Shown: positions 1 to 9,413, counted from the first letter of the stretch. The stretch: 64,000 nucleotides of DNA from JBFGFX01 sp965232455 (GCA_965232455.1 OZ246981.1:248001-312000), one strand, 5' to 3'. Translations and numbers: made by a program. The notes: a model not told the origin generated them from the letters alone.

Positions 1-391
1 CTTAAGGACGTGACGATAACGGTGCTTGTTGTTTGTTCTCCGTTTGCTGGCAGGCGGAACTCTGGGTTAACAGACCCAAGCCAGCCCCCGAAAACTGCCG
101 CACAACACGGGACTCGGCGTTCAACGCGGCGGCGGGATGCCGGGCTCGCGAAAACCGGCGTAGTGCGGTACGGAGTTTTCACATTTACCGTACATCAGTT
201 GATCGTCCGGCTTCATGCAATCCCGACATACTCATATGAGTAATTTTCAACACAGAACGAGCTGCGTGCTCCGCCGAAGCGGCAAATGAACGGATTCGAA
301 ATAGAGTGAGCTGCGTGCTTGCCGAGGCGGCAAATGAACCGATTCGATTCAGACCGGGACGCAAGAATGACGCCGGGGCGCCGGAACCGGC
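1..391. other. non-coding stretch with a short direct repeat
   Basis: No convincing gene is seen. The short reading frames here have no recognisable domain and no good ribosome binding site. It lies downstream of the FKBP gene, which reads leftwards and stops at 392. The only structure noticed is a direct duplication of about 40 bp, listed separately. Confidence 0.5.
259..347. repeat. imperfect direct repeat, two copies of about 40 bp
   Basis: Two near-identical copies lie at about 259-299 and 308-347. Both begin GAGCTGCGTGCT, contain GGCAAATGAAC, and end in GATTCGA. They differ at a few positions and by a one-base indel, and are offset by 49 bp. The function is unknown; it could be a slippage duplication or the edge of a dispersed repeat. 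Confidence 0.6.
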
Positions 392-1261
392 TCAGCGCCC
401 GGCATCGCCCACCGCCAATACCTCCAGCTCGTAAATGACGACGGCGTTTGCGGGTACGACACCGTGCGCAGAGGATCCGAAGGCCAGGTGAGGCGGGATC
501 GTCAGCTCCCAGCGGGAGCCGACACGCATCAGCTCGAGCGCCTCCATCCAACCGGCGAGAACGTTCGACACCTGAAACGCGCCGGGTTGGCCGCCTTCGC
601 CGTAGGAACTCTCGAAAACCCTGCCGTCCGCGAGGCGTCCCTGAAAGTGCAGGGTGACCCAGTCTGCTTGACCAATTTCCGCGCCGCTGCCGGTTTGCAG
701 AACACGGTACTGCAAACCGCTGGCCAGCGTGACGACGCCGGGCCTCGTAGAGTTTTCGGCCAGATAACGACTCGCGTGTTCTCGATTGATCGCCGACTCT
801 TCTCGCGCGCGCCGTTGTTCGGCCGCCTCGATTTCGCGATCGAATGCATAGATCAAACTCCGTATCTGCTCCGTCGTCAGCCGCGCGGCGCCGCGAGGCT
901 CTCTGCGTTCCGCCGCCTCCGCAAACGCGTCCATGAAGCCCTGTTTCGCCATCTGTTTATCCAGCTCGATTCCCAGTGACTCGAAGTACCCGAAGCGACG
1001 CAACAATCCGCGAGCTCTATCCAGCCCGTACGCATAGGCCAGCGCCGCTCGGTCATCGTCGAATTGCCCTTCCGCGGGTTCGTTCGTCAACGTGTTTGTC
1101 GGACTGTTGGCAACGGCAGCGTCGTCGGTGTTCAGCTGCTCATCGGCGTCAATTTCTCCGGTCAAGGCGCTACCGAAGGCGAGTATCGGCAGAAACAGTG
1201 CTCCGAGAATCGCCGACGTATGCCTGCGGAGGTCCCGATCCAGGTCTATGTGCCCTTGCAT
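392..1261 (-). CDS. FKBP-type peptidyl-prolyl isomerase, exported
   Basis: A 289-residue protein. The N-terminus has basic residues followed by a hydrophobic stretch (about residues 15-33) that looks like a signal peptide, so an envelope location is likely. A charged helical region follows, then a C-terminal FKBP domain (about 183-289) with WVTLHFQGRLADGRVFESS and a GVVPANAVVIYELE ending typical of the FkpA/Mip group. The family catalyses cis-trans isomerisation of prolyl bonds and acts as a periplasmic chaperone. The start was set at the ATG at 1261, which has GGAG about nine bases upstream. A longer frame reaching 1441 is Arg/Ser-rich, overlaps the LysR gene and is judged spurious. Confidence 0.85.
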   Translation of the reverse strand: MQGHIDLDRDLRRHTSAILGALFLPILAFGSALTGEIDADEQLNTDDAAVANSPTNTLTNEPAEGQFDDDRAALAYAYGLDRARGLLRRFGYFESLGIELDKQMAKQGFMDAFAEAAERREPRGAARLTTEQIRSLIYAFDREIEAAEQRRAREESAINREHASRYLAENSTRPGVVTLASGLQYRVLQTGSGAEIGQADWVTLHFQGRLADGRVFESSYGEGGQPGAFQVSNVLAGWMEALELMRVGSRWELTIPPHLAFGSSAHGVVPANAVVIYELEVLAVGDAGR

Positions 1262-1322
1262 TGCGTCGTCTCCATTCCGGACTCGCGCGACTCCCCGTTT
1301 GGCGTTAACAGGCCGGGACGCG

Positions 1323-2240
1323 TCACGCGTGTCGATGTTTCGACTTGACGTGTTCCCAGAGTCTGAGCGCGACCGGCTTCGTCGTTGCCGAATACCGGTA
1401 TAACTCGATCGACAGGGGTATCTCGAAAGCGCTGTCGGCAATCACGACAAATTCCCCGCTGTCGAGTTCGCTGCGAATGATGCTCTTGGGTAGCCAGGCC
1501 ATCCCGGCGCCGGCGGCCACAAAACCTTTCGTGCAGCCGACGATTGAACTCTCGACGTTCGTGTCCAGCCGGGTGTAGGGGTATGACTCCGAAATTCGCT
1601 TGGCGATCGAATTGGCAATTGATGATGTGCGCCACGGAGAAAGGTACGGTAACGCGTTGCCGTTCTCGCAGGGCAATTTGTAATCGTGCCGCGCGTGCAG
1701 CAACCGGTGGCAGACCGGTACCAGGCTGTCGCGGCCTATGACGATTGACTCGAACTTGCTGGCATCCATCGCGAGCATTTCGAGGCCATGTCCGTAATGC
1801 AGCAGAAAGTCGCTTTGCTTGGATCGCAGAGTCTCAAAATGGTCATGGATGCCGGAGATGTCGGTTTGCACCTTGATGCCGAAAGTTCCAACCTCTTCGC
1901 GCAGCCGAGTCAGCCAGGTTGGGAGGAACGTGATCGCCAGGTTGGTGGACGACGAAAATGCGATGACGTCTCTATCCGGCCGCTGTTTGTCACCAAAATC
2001 GTCTTGGACGCTGCTGGCAAGCTTGATGATGTACTTGGCGGAACTCAAGAAGCGAATGCCCGAATCCGTCAGCGTGACGGGGTGCGACTTTCTGTCTATG
2101 AGTTCGGTCCCAAGCCAGTTTTCGAGCGACTGTATACGCCTGCTGAACGCGGATTGAGTGACGCTTCGTTCCTCGGCGGATCGCGAGAAGTTTCCCGTGC
2201 TGGCGAGCGACACGAAATCGAGTAGCCACTTCAGCTCCAT
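1323..2240 (-). CDS. LysR-family transcriptional regulator, HypT-like
   Basis: A 305-residue regulator. The first 60 residues form the LysR winged helix-turn-helix (NFSRSAEERSVTQSAFSRRI), followed by a substrate-binding-like effector domain. The opening MELKWLLDFVSLASTGNFS resembles the HypT/YjiE subgroup, known in E. coli as a hypochlorite-responsive regulator; that assignment is from remembered motif similarity only. The ATG at 2240 was chosen because it opens directly into this conserved segment; the extra 14 upstream residues look like leader. Its target is not evident, since it is not divergent from a close neighbour. Confidence 0.85.
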   Translation of the reverse strand: MELKWLLDFVSLASTGNFSRSAEERSVTQSAFSRRIQSLENWLGTELIDRKSHPVTLTDSGIRFLSSAKYIIKLASSVQDDFGDKQRPDRDVIAFSSSTNLAITFLPTWLTRLREEVGTFGIKVQTDISGIHDHFETLRSKQSDFLLHYGHGLEMLAMDASKFESIVIGRDSLVPVCHRLLHARHDYKLPCENGNALPYLSPWRTSSIANSIAKRISESYPYTRLDTNVESSIVGCTKGFVAAGAGMAWLPKSIIRSELDSGEFVVIADSAFEIPLSIELYRYSATTKPVALRLWEHVKSKHRHA

Positions 2241-2709
2241 CGCGATAACCCCACAACGTCGTCGTTGCCAAAAACGCTGCACGGGAAGCGCACACTTCCC
2301 GCTGGCGCGAGCGGTTTGCGTCCCGGTCGTCTATTTCGCCTGCGAGTACTGCGAACTGAGCGATGCACCAGCAAATGCCCCCCGCCAATCCCGATCCACG
2401 GCTCTTCCGGCCGTCTCTGACGAGATTGGAATCTGCATCGCAAAAGGTGCCATGACGCCGTTCGTATGTCCAACGCCTAGCGCGTACTCTCGGACATTAC
2501 ACGGCGAATAGTAGCCGATTGGAACGCACGGTTTGTCATGCGCCGATTTATTCCAAATTGGGGGTCCCGATTTCAGGCGGAATCCTGTCTAACTTAACGG
2601 GGTTTAGATCTATTAACGGCCGTAATGCGCACACCGGTAAATTCCGGTCGGTTTGCGCTGAAATCGTTCCAGCGTCAACGGCGACAAATCGAGTCCAACG
2701 GCGGCCGAA
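2241..2709. other. intergenic region upstream of the LysR gene
   Basis: About 470 bp between the LysR start and the stop of the P-loop gene, both on the minus strand. It must contain the LysR promoter. No domain-bearing reading frame was found, and the part near 2580-2650 is more AT-rich than its surroundings. No clear terminator or operator could be named. Confidence 0.45.
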
Positions 2710-3726
2710 TCAATTCAGGTCCACGCCGAGTTTCTTCGCCAGCGTTTGCCGGAACCCGGGGAGTGATTCCGGATCGAGGATGTTGTATGCACGAATGCCG
2801 GTGAGTTTCATCACCAGGTCCCTTCCCGCGGACGTGGTTGTTGCCGGTCCGCTGACGATATCTGGCGTCAGGCCAAACGCTTTTTGCACGCCGACCACGG
2901 CATACGGATCGGATGCGCAGAGAATGGTGCACTTTATGTGCTCGCCGAGCTCGTCGATTGCCGCCGCACCGTTGTAAGGTTCCTGCGGTGACGCTCCGGC
3001 TTCGGCGACCAGAAAATCCGGCTGCTGTGCATCGATGTAATGCAGGAGAGGGCGTATTGCCTGGCGGAAATCGTCCTCGGGTACGATGGTTGACGGCAGG
3101 CCGGCGTCGACAAAATCCAGGATCTTGGCGGCGCCGGCGGTTTTGAAGCTCAAGATGTCCCTGTAGCGGCCCGCGCCGGTGAGCTTCACGCCAATCGACG
3201 TATAGCCATGACTCGCGAGTTCTTCGATTACGCGTCTGCCGGTTACGGTTTTTCCAGCCGACATCGACGTGCCGACCAGCAATACTGTCGGTATGCTGAA
3301 TTGGCCGTGACCGCAGCTCAACGCGAAGTCCCGCATCCGGACTTTGCGTCCCTCCCTCGTGACATGTCCCAGGTATCGCAGACACATGGGACCCGGCAGG
3401 AACGTCGATATCGACGTGAACGCGCCGATCAGCCCCGCACTGGTCAGGTTGTGCATGTTGCCGTCACGAACGTCGCGCCAGCTGCCGACGCCCTCCAGCG
3501 TTGCCGCACGGTCGCCCAGTGCGCCGACGACCTGATCGCCGGCTTCCACCTCGATCATTTTACCGGCTGTGTCCTCGACGTGATAAAGACCGGTTGTTTC
3601 ACCGGTGACCTCGGCCAGGACGTAATCGCCGGTTTGCCAGCCGGCTTTTTCGATCTGTTCGAGCGCATAGGGACTCTGTGCAAAATCAGCGATCCGGGCG
3701 AGTGACGCAATGACGGTTTTGCTCAT
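2710..3726 (-). CDS. P-loop NTPase-domain protein (DUF1611-like)
   Basis: A 338-residue protein. The first half is a beta-rich domain without a recognised signature. The second half carries a Walker A motif, VGTSMSAGKT (about residues 151-160), and continues with an acidic segment (FLVAEAGASPQEPYNG) typical of SIMIBI-type P-loop proteins. The fold resembles the C-terminal domain of DUF1611/DgcN proteins, which act in D-amino-acid metabolism, but the match is loose. Its ATG overlaps the stop of the M20 peptidase gene by four bases (ATGA), so the two are probably translationally coupled. It is the last gene of a three-gene operon. The substrate is unknown. Confidence 0.75.
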   Translation of the reverse strand: MSKTVIASLARIADFAQSPYALEQIEKAGWQTGDYVLAEVTGETTGLYHVEDTAGKMIEVEAGDQVVGALGDRAATLEGVGSWRDVRDGNMHNLTSAGLIGAFTSISTFLPGPMCLRYLGHVTREGRKVRMRDFALSCGHGQFSIPTVLLVGTSMSAGKTVTGRRVIEELASHGYTSIGVKLTGAGRYRDILSFKTAGAAKILDFVDAGLPSTIVPEDDFRQAIRPLLHYIDAQQPDFLVAEAGASPQEPYNGAAAIDELGEHIKCTILCASDPYAVVGVQKAFGLTPDIVSGPATTTSAGRDLVMKLTGIRAYNILDPESLPGFRQTLAKKLGVDLN

Positions 3727-4901
3727 GCAATGGCCTGTGGCGGTGGGTCGTGCAGCGACGGCGATAGTATCAACATCGCCAGCAGCGCGGTCCGTTCTAG
3801 CGTCTTGTCAATATAAAGGAATTCGTGCTCCGCGTGTGCGCCGTCGCCGACCGGGCCGAGTCCGTCCAGGGTCGCGGTGTATTGACTGGTCGTGTTGCCG
3901 TCCGATCCGCCGCCGGCACGCGCTTCCTCGAGGTCCAGGCCCAGCGATTCACCGATCGATTTCGCGCGCCGCCAGAGCGCCTGGTTTCGGGGCGTCGCCT
4001 CCATCGACGGCCGGCCGATCCTGCCTTCGATACGCAACCGGACTCCTGGGACCGTCGCTTGTATCGAGTGAATCGCGCGCTCGATTTCTTCGCCGCTTGC
4101 CAGCGTAGGGACCCGGACGTCGACCACCGCCTTGCTGTGCGGCGCAATCACGTTGGGCTGTATGCCGCCGTCCACGGTGCCAACGTTCACGGTGATACCG
4201 CGGTCGGGATCGTTCAGTGCAAACAGCGTTTGGATCACGTGCGACAGTTCGAGAATGGCGCTGGCGCCGGCATCCGGGTCCAAACCCGCGTGTGCCGCCT
4301 TGCCGAAGACGGTGATCGTAAACCGGCCGATGCCTTTGCGTTCCGTTTTCAGGTGTCCGCTATTGCCCATTGCGGGTTCGATCACGAATGCGCGCTCGAC
4401 ACGTTTGGCGAGGCAGCGGATGTACCGAGTTGACGAACGGCTGCCGATCTCCTCGTCGCTGTTTATGAACAGAACGGGTTCGAGCGGCGCCGACACGCCG
4501 AGTTGACGGACCGTTTCGAGAGCAAACACGAGTTGCGCGAGGCCGCCTTTCATGTCGAACACGCCCGGTCCGCGGACGAGGTTTCCGTCCACGGTGAACG
4601 GGCGTTTCGCAAGGGTGCCAACCGGCCAGACGGTATCGTAGTGTCCGATCAGAAGCTGGCGCGCGATGCCGGATCGACGATCCGCCGGGCGTGCATAGAC
4701 GTGTTTCGGGCCGCCGCCTGCGCCAACCTCGCGTACTCGGAATCCTAGCGGTTCGAGCGCCGTGCGCAGCTCTCGACGCGTGCGGTGATGGACGTCAGGC
4801 GTGTCGGAGGGTGATTCGGCGTCGGTCAGCCGCCTGAGGAAATCGACGAGCCTTTCCTCCTGCGCCCGCACGTAATCGAGAACCTGGCTCGCGAGCTGCA
4901 T
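3723..4901 (-). CDS. M20-family metallopeptidase, carboxypeptidase G2-like
   Basis: A 392-residue protein of the usual length for the M20 family, which hydrolyses terminal peptide or amide bonds with a di-zinc centre. Expected ligands are visible: His87 in LIGHYDTVW, Asp116 in GVFDMKGG, the Glu150-Glu151 pair in NSDEEIG, a Glu in IEPAMG, and a C-terminal His in GDGAHAEHE. A dimerisation domain lies between about residues 185 and 300. No signal peptide is seen, so it is probably cytoplasmic. The gene lies 13 bp after the flavin reductase-like gene and overlaps the next gene. The combination suggests catabolism of a conjugated amino acid, which is inference. Confidence 0.88.
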   Translation of the reverse strand: MQLASQVLDYVRAQEERLVDFLRRLTDAESPSDTPDVHHRTRRELRTALEPLGFRVREVGAGGGPKHVYARPADRRSGIARQLLIGHYDTVWPVGTLAKRPFTVDGNLVRGPGVFDMKGGLAQLVFALETVRQLGVSAPLEPVLFINSDEEIGSRSSTRYIRCLAKRVERAFVIEPAMGNSGHLKTERKGIGRFTITVFGKAAHAGLDPDAGASAILELSHVIQTLFALNDPDRGITVNVGTVDGGIQPNVIAPHSKAVVDVRVPTLASGEEIERAIHSIQATVPGVRLRIEGRIGRPSMEATPRNQALWRRAKSIGESLGLDLEEARAGGGSDGNTTSQYTATLDGLGPVGDGAHAEHEFLYIDKTLERTALLAMLILSPSLHDPPPQAIA

Positions 4902-4914
4902 TTGTCGTCCGCGG

Positions 4915-5559
4915 CTACTTTTTCATGTCGACGGGAAACGGGAACGCGTTCGATCGATCGACGGTGGCAAACCGTCCCGGAGAGATGTAGGCGAAAAGCG
5001 GCGCATCGTGGATCAATTCCTGATCGTCGAGCTCGGAGGTGCGCAGGAATGACGGTTCGGCGTATGCCGCAACGATCTCGCCCGTGATCAAACAGTTTTC
5101 ACCGAATCCGTCGACGGTCTTGAAATGCCGGCACTCGAAGAAGAGATAGGCGTCGTCGATGAAACCACCGTCGATTTGCCGCGCCGGGAAGGTCGAATAG
5201 GTCTGAAGAATCGGCTTGTTCCCCTCGGCCAGTCTGGGGGATGCGGCGAGGCTGGCGTAGAGCACCTGAGACGGTTTTGGGTAACTCACCGTGAAAACGC
5301 CGGTGCGGTCGATGTTGCTGCAGGTTGCGTGGCTCGGTGCGCAGACGAAGCCGAAATAGTTCTGCCAGCCCATTGGCGTCACCATGTGTTTTGGCGCGAG
5401 ATCGAGAGCGCCGCCTTCGTCCTGGGTGCCCACGAGCACCATCGGAGCGACCGTGAAAAAGCGATCCCAGATTGGGGTTTTGGTGCCTATCTCGACGAGA
5501 TCTTCACGCCGTGGCGAGGCATCATCGGCCTTTTCGCTGCATTCGGGTTCTGTACGCAT
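4915..5559 (-). CDS. flavin reductase-like FMN-binding protein
   Basis: A 214-residue protein of the flavin reductase-like split-barrel superfamily. Characteristic segments include TVAPMVLVGTQDEGG near residue 40, followed by GWQNYFGFVCAPSHATCSNI and TGVFTVSYP, which match the flavin-contacting strands of the family. Members reduce FMN or FAD with NAD(P)H, or are oxidoreductases of unknown substrate. It is the first gene of the operon with the M20 peptidase and the P-loop protein. The first 25 residues are charged and non-conserved, so translation might start further in. Confidence 0.8.
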   Translation of the reverse strand: MRTEPECSEKADDASPRREDLVEIGTKTPIWDRFFTVAPMVLVGTQDEGGALDLAPKHMVTPMGWQNYFGFVCAPSHATCSNIDRTGVFTVSYPKPSQVLYASLAASPRLAEGNKPILQTYSTFPARQIDGGFIDDAYLFFECRHFKTVDGFGENCLITGEIVAAYAEPSFLRTSELDDQELIHDAPLFAYISPGRFATVDRSNAFPFPVDMKK

Positions 5560-5771
5560 CTGCTTGACGCTACGCAGTTCAGGGACAGGTGAAAATAGGT
5601 AATTGCCGTGGTCGAGACCAAAGTCCGCGGCGCGAGCGCATCGTGGCGACCGTGACCGCGGCGTCCCTGAAACAGATCGACGAGCCGGCTCGGGGTAGGT
5701 GATTGTCGCAATGGCGCCGAACGGCCCGCCGGCTAGAATTGAACGGTGAAGGATCTGATTGGACGAGAACG

Positions 5772-6218
5772 ATGATTGAACTTGACACTATAATGAGTAC
5801 CGATCTGGTGACGCTTGCGGCCGACGACAATCTGGACACCGCCCGAAACCTGATGCGCGACAACGGTATCCATCACCTGCCCGTCGTGGACGCAGAAGGG
5901 CAGCTCATCGGTCTCATCACGTTGACCAACGTGCTGGCGGCGACCGATTCCTTCCTCCGTGACGATGCGAGCAGCATTCACCCGAGAGACATTCCCGTGG
6001 GTGACGTCATGGTCACGGATGTCGCCACCGTCAACGAACACGCGTCCGTCCGTCAGGCGGCGCTGTTTCTGGAGAAACACAAGATCGGTTGTCTGCCGGT
6101 CGTTACCGACGGAAATTTGCGGGGCATCATCACGGACACCGATTTTGTCGGCGTCGCCATCAATCTTCTCGAACAGATCGAAACCACGGAGCCGGAAGAC
6201 GACTTCGCCGACGCCTGA
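5772..6218 (+). CDS. tandem CBS-domain protein
   Basis: A 148-residue stand-alone Bateman module made of two CBS domains. The first runs about residues 5-62 (IMSTDLVTLAADDNLDTA and GIHHLPVVDAEGQLIGLIT), the second about 76-138 (VMVTDVATVNEHASV and KIGCLPVVTDGNLRGIITDTD). Such proteins bind adenosyl nucleotides and regulate partner proteins; the partner here is unknown. The ATG at 5772 was preferred over a longer frame from 5703 because it opens directly into the first domain. The neighbours are unrelated and convergent or divergent, so it is probably monocistronic. Confidence 0.85.
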   Translation: MIELDTIMSTDLVTLAADDNLDTARNLMRDNGIHHLPVVDAEGQLIGLITLTNVLAATDSFLRDDASSIHPRDIPVGDVMVTDVATVNEHASVRQAALFLEKHKIGCLPVVTDGNLRGIITDTDFVGVAINLLEQIETTEPEDDFADA

Positions 6219-6239
6219 ACCCGCTAACATATACCGGAT

Positions 6240-7937
6240 CTATTCAATGATCGCAATCACTCGTGAGTCACCGCGGTCGCGCGGATCGGATGCCGGTATC
6301 CACTGTGCCTCGTCGCGGTAAACGATCTGCACGTCGCCGAATTCCCACGCGTGCGGTTCTGCACGATAGCCGCGGTCAGCAAGGTCCAACACGATTTCAG
6401 CGGGCAGAGGTCGAGTGACGCTGTACGTAATCAGGTCGGCAGGCAGCAGCTGGTGATGGAAGCGGGTTGCGGCAACGGCATCGTAGGGCGTCATGCCAAA
6501 ATCGAGCACGTTGACGATCGTCTGGAACACCGAAGTAAAAATGGTTGAACCGCCGGGCGTGCCGACGACCATTTCGACCGCTCCATCGCGCAACAGGATC
6601 GTCGGCGACATCGACGACAACATCCGTTTTCCCGGCTGTATTTCGTTGGCGGCGTTGCCGACGACGCCGAAGACGTTCGGCACGCCGGGTTTCACGCTGA
6701 AGTCGTCCATTTCGTTGTTCAGCAAAAACCCGGCGCCCTCGACGACGACGCCGCTGCCGTAGTTCCAGTTGATTGTATAGGTGTTGGAGACTGCGTTGCC
6801 CCACTGATCGACAATCGAATAGTGGGTCGTGTTCGGCGTCTCCAGGCCGGGTTGAACGCCGTCTTGTTCGGAGATATCGAGCGGGTTTACCTCCAGCGCC
6901 CGCCGCGCAATATAGTCGTCTTCGATGAGACGTTCGATCTGATTGTCCACGAAGTCCGGATCACCCAGGTATTCGGCCCGGTCGGCGAACACACGTTTCT
7001 CCATTTCCGCGACCAGGTGTATGTACTGCGGTGAGTTGTGCGCGACACCGTCGAAGTGATGCTGCAGGAAGTCCTTCATCTTCAACAGCTGGATGACCGC
7101 GAAGCCTCCTGAACTCGGCGGCGGCGCCGACAGGATCTCATAGTCGCGCCACTTTGCCCGCAGCGGTTCCCGCCAAACGGCGCGATAGTTTTGCAGGTCT
7201 TCCCGTGTAATCAGGCCATCGCTCCTGGCCATCTGCTCGACAATGAGTTTCGCCGTCTCGCCGCGGTAGAAGTCGTCGGCGCCTTGCACGGCGATGCGAC
7301 GCAGCGTCTTTGCAAGTTCGGGCTGCCGGAACCGCCTATCGCGTCGAATGTCGCCGAAATAGGCAAAAAAGTTCGTTGCGTCGCCGAACCAGTCTTTCAT
7401 GCCGTGAATGTCGTCGACGAGGATTTCCGCGGGCAGAAAACCGTCTTCGGCGAGCGCCACGGCCGGCATCACGAGGTCTTTCCACGGCAGCTTGCCGAAA
7501 CGTTGGTGCGCGGCCCAGAAACCGGCAACCGTCCCTGGAACGCCCGCGGCCTGTCCGCCGATGAGGCTTGCGTTCTCGATGACCTCGCCGTTCTCGTCGA
7601 GATACATGTCTTTGCTGGCGGCGAGCGGCGCCACCTCGCGGTAGTCGATAAACGCGGACTCGTCGCCGGCGTGAATGAGCATGAAGCCGCCGCCGCCGAT
7701 GTTGCCCGCATCGATAAACGTCACCGCCATCGAAAAGCCGACCGCGATGGCTGCGTCGACGGCGTTTCCGCCGGCCTGCAAAATGTCTTCGGCCACCTGG
7801 GCGCCGTAGCTGTCGGGAATCGCGACGGCTGCGGTCGCCGCCTTCGTCCCTGGGGTCGGCGGCGAGGGCGGGCTGCAGGCGACAAACAGCAGGAGCGCCG
7901 ACGCGAGCTTCATGACGGCGTACTTCTTGATGAGCAT
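6240..7937 (-). CDS. ggt: gamma-glutamyltransferase, predicted lipoprotein
   Basis: A 565-residue member of the gamma-glutamyltransferase family, Ntn hydrolases that cleave themselves into two subunits and transfer the gamma-glutamyl group of glutathione and related compounds. The NTTHYSIVDQWGN motif near residue 370 supplies the Thr that becomes the new N-terminus and nucleophile. The large-subunit signature GGNAVDAAIAVGF and the small-subunit MLSSMSPTI and GTPGGSTIF are present. A short hydrophobic leader ending LLLFVAC followed by SPPSPPTP indicates a lipoprotein. The start at 7937 places the leader correctly; ATG 7913 is an alternative. A TTG at 7991 would overlap the upstream gene but adds a poor leader. 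It probably forms an operon with the two upstream exported proteins. Confidence 0.92.
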   Translation of the reverse strand: MLIKKYAVMKLASALLLFVACSPPSPPTPGTKAATAAVAIPDSYGAQVAEDILQAGGNAVDAAIAVGFSMAVTFIDAGNIGGGGFMLIHAGDESAFIDYREVAPLAASKDMYLDENGEVIENASLIGGQAAGVPGTVAGFWAAHQRFGKLPWKDLVMPAVALAEDGFLPAEILVDDIHGMKDWFGDATNFFAYFGDIRRDRRFRQPELAKTLRRIAVQGADDFYRGETAKLIVEQMARSDGLITREDLQNYRAVWREPLRAKWRDYEILSAPPPSSGGFAVIQLLKMKDFLQHHFDGVAHNSPQYIHLVAEMEKRVFADRAEYLGDPDFVDNQIERLIEDDYIARRALEVNPLDISEQDGVQPGLETPNTTHYSIVDQWGNAVSNTYTINWNYGSGVVVEGAGFLLNNEMDDFSVKPGVPNVFGVVGNAANEIQPGKRMLSSMSPTILLRDGAVEMVVGTPGGSTIFTSVFQTIVNVLDFGMTPYDAVAATRFHHQLLPADLITYSVTRPLPAEIVLDLADRGYRAEPHAWEFGDVQIVYRDEAQWIPASDPRDRGDSRVIAIIE

Positions 7938-7987
7938 GTTCTTATTCCCGGGTACTGGCACGGCAGGGTGACTGCGTTCGCAAACGG

Positions 7988-9058
7988 TCAATCGAGGATT
8001 CGTCGTTTCGAGCGCTCGAAGTACATGTCGAGTTTACCTTCGTTGTACATTTGCCGGTAAAAGGAATCCGGGTCGCACTCGTAAGGGTAAATCACCGTGT
8101 CCGGACTGCGTTTCCACTGCCGGCGGCGGATCGGCGGAACCTTGTAGTTGTCCGGGTCGATCAGCGTGATGACCGCGGACAGGGTTTGTCCGTCCTCGCT
8201 CAGCGAATAACGTTCTTGCATGCGCGCACCGTCACTGACCGGTTCGCCGCGGAAGTCGCGCACGTTGCCTTCTATTCCCCGGGTTTCGATGACCAGGTCG
8301 CTACCGTCCCAACGTCCGTTCGACCAGCCCATCGGTGAGTTCGGAAAGTATTCCGGGGGCGCCTTTCCGTCGAGAAAAATGCGGCGGACTTCACTTTCGA
8401 CCTCGTAAAGAAACGTCAGCCGGTTCTCTGACGACAGTATCTCCATCGGGTAACCTCCCCAGGCGACCATCGCGACGATACCCGGTGAAACGCAGCGCAC
8501 GTTGGGCTGGTCGTAGTGCATCAGGTACCCGTCGAACCACTCCTGCGCTTTGTCCGTGAGGTCCATGGTGTACTTCCTGAAGTCGACGCCGGGCGCCGGT
8601 TTCCAGATTCCCGAGATGTCGACCGGCGCCGCCGCCCGAGGCGGCGTTTTCGGGCGGAGCCGTACCGCCGTCCATTGGCCTCCGGGCTGGTCGCCGTAGG
8701 TTGCGCCGTCGATGGAAAACGACCCGGCCATCATTTCACCGTCGTACGCGCCGGTGAGCACGCGGTTGAATATGAATCCCTGAATGTCACGGCTGTCGAT
8801 GACGAACTCCACGGCGTTGGATTCGACCGTGACGCCGATCGGCCCGCCCTCGACGTGTCCTGTCCATTCGTCGCCCTCGACACGCAGCGACAGCATGCCA
8901 ACGATGGTCGGACTCTCACCGCTCAGTTCCAGCATCCAGTTACCTTCGAGCGAGTCCTGAGCATGCACGGCCGAACTCGCCAGCGTCACCGCCAGTAGCG
9001 CCATCAAACACTTTTTCGTTCCTGCGACCATCGCCGCGCTACTCGAGTCTCGTACCAT
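7988..9058 (-). CDS. exported protein of unknown function
   Basis: A 356-residue protein with a signal peptide ending near ASSAVHAQ. The first part (about 35-140) looks like a small beta-sandwich or lipocalin-like domain (LEGNWMLELSGESP). The second begins ISGIWKPAPGVDF and ends in a Tyr-rich tail. Similar two-part exported proteins often sit beside DUF6152 proteins in marine and soil bacteria, as here, but no activity is known to me. The ATG at 9058 has a GGTGGA ribosome site and overlaps the preceding gene by 20 bp; ATG 9031 is an alternative that would remove the overlap. Confidence 0.7.
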   Translation of the reverse strand: MVRDSSSAAMVAGTKKCLMALLAVTLASSAVHAQDSLEGNWMLELSGESPTIVGMLSLRVEGDEWTGHVEGGPIGVTVESNAVEFVIDSRDIQGFIFNRVLTGAYDGEMMAGSFSIDGATYGDQPGGQWTAVRLRPKTPPRAAAPVDISGIWKPAPGVDFRKYTMDLTDKAQEWFDGYLMHYDQPNVRCVSPGIVAMVAWGGYPMEILSSENRLTFLYEVESEVRRIFLDGKAPPEYFPNSPMGWSNGRWDGSDLVIETRGIEGNVRDFRGEPVSDGARMQERYSLSEDGQTLSAVITLIDPDNYKVPPIRRRQWKRSPDTVIYPYECDPDSFYRQMYNEGKLDMYFERSKRRILD

Positions 9059-9413
9059 CGGCGAGTTCCACCCAGATGATCGAGAGTAGCTTCCTGTCGC
9101 GTTCGTGAGCCCGATGACCTTTGAGCGTTATCGTATCGCCGATCCGGATGCGATCCCTGGTCCAGCCTCGCCGCGTCAACAGCGAGGGGCTGCCGCCGCG
9201 CGTGTCCCACTGCTCGAGTTCGCCGTCGTCGGTACGTACGTCAACGTAGTAACGGACGTGCGGATTGCGAAACCAGACCTCGGTAACCGTGCCGGTGATC
9301 GTCGCGGTCTCTTCCGCCGTGAATTCAGCGGCAAACGAGTGGTGACCTTTTGCAGCGGCGTGCAGTAGAAGCAAGACACTCGCGAAAGCGAGCAGGCTCA
9401 GGCGTGACACCAT
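9039..9413 (-). CDS. DUF6152-type exported protein
   Basis: A 124-residue protein with a signal peptide ending at about HAAAKG, then the hallmark GHHSFAAEF immediately after the cleavage site. The mature part is a small beta-barrel-like domain (ATITGTVTEVWFRNPHVRYY, then RIGDTITLKGHRAHE) as expected for DUF6152. The function of the family is unknown. The ATG at 9413 was chosen because it gives a standard signal peptide. The gene overlaps the next one, and both precede the gamma-glutamyltransferase, suggesting one transcript. Confidence 0.8.
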   Translation of the reverse strand: MVSRLSLLAFASVLLLLHAAAKGHHSFAAEFTAEETATITGTVTEVWFRNPHVRYYVDVRTDDGELEQWDTRGGSPSLLTRRGWTRDRIRIGDTITLKGHRAHERDRKLLSIIWVELADGTRLE

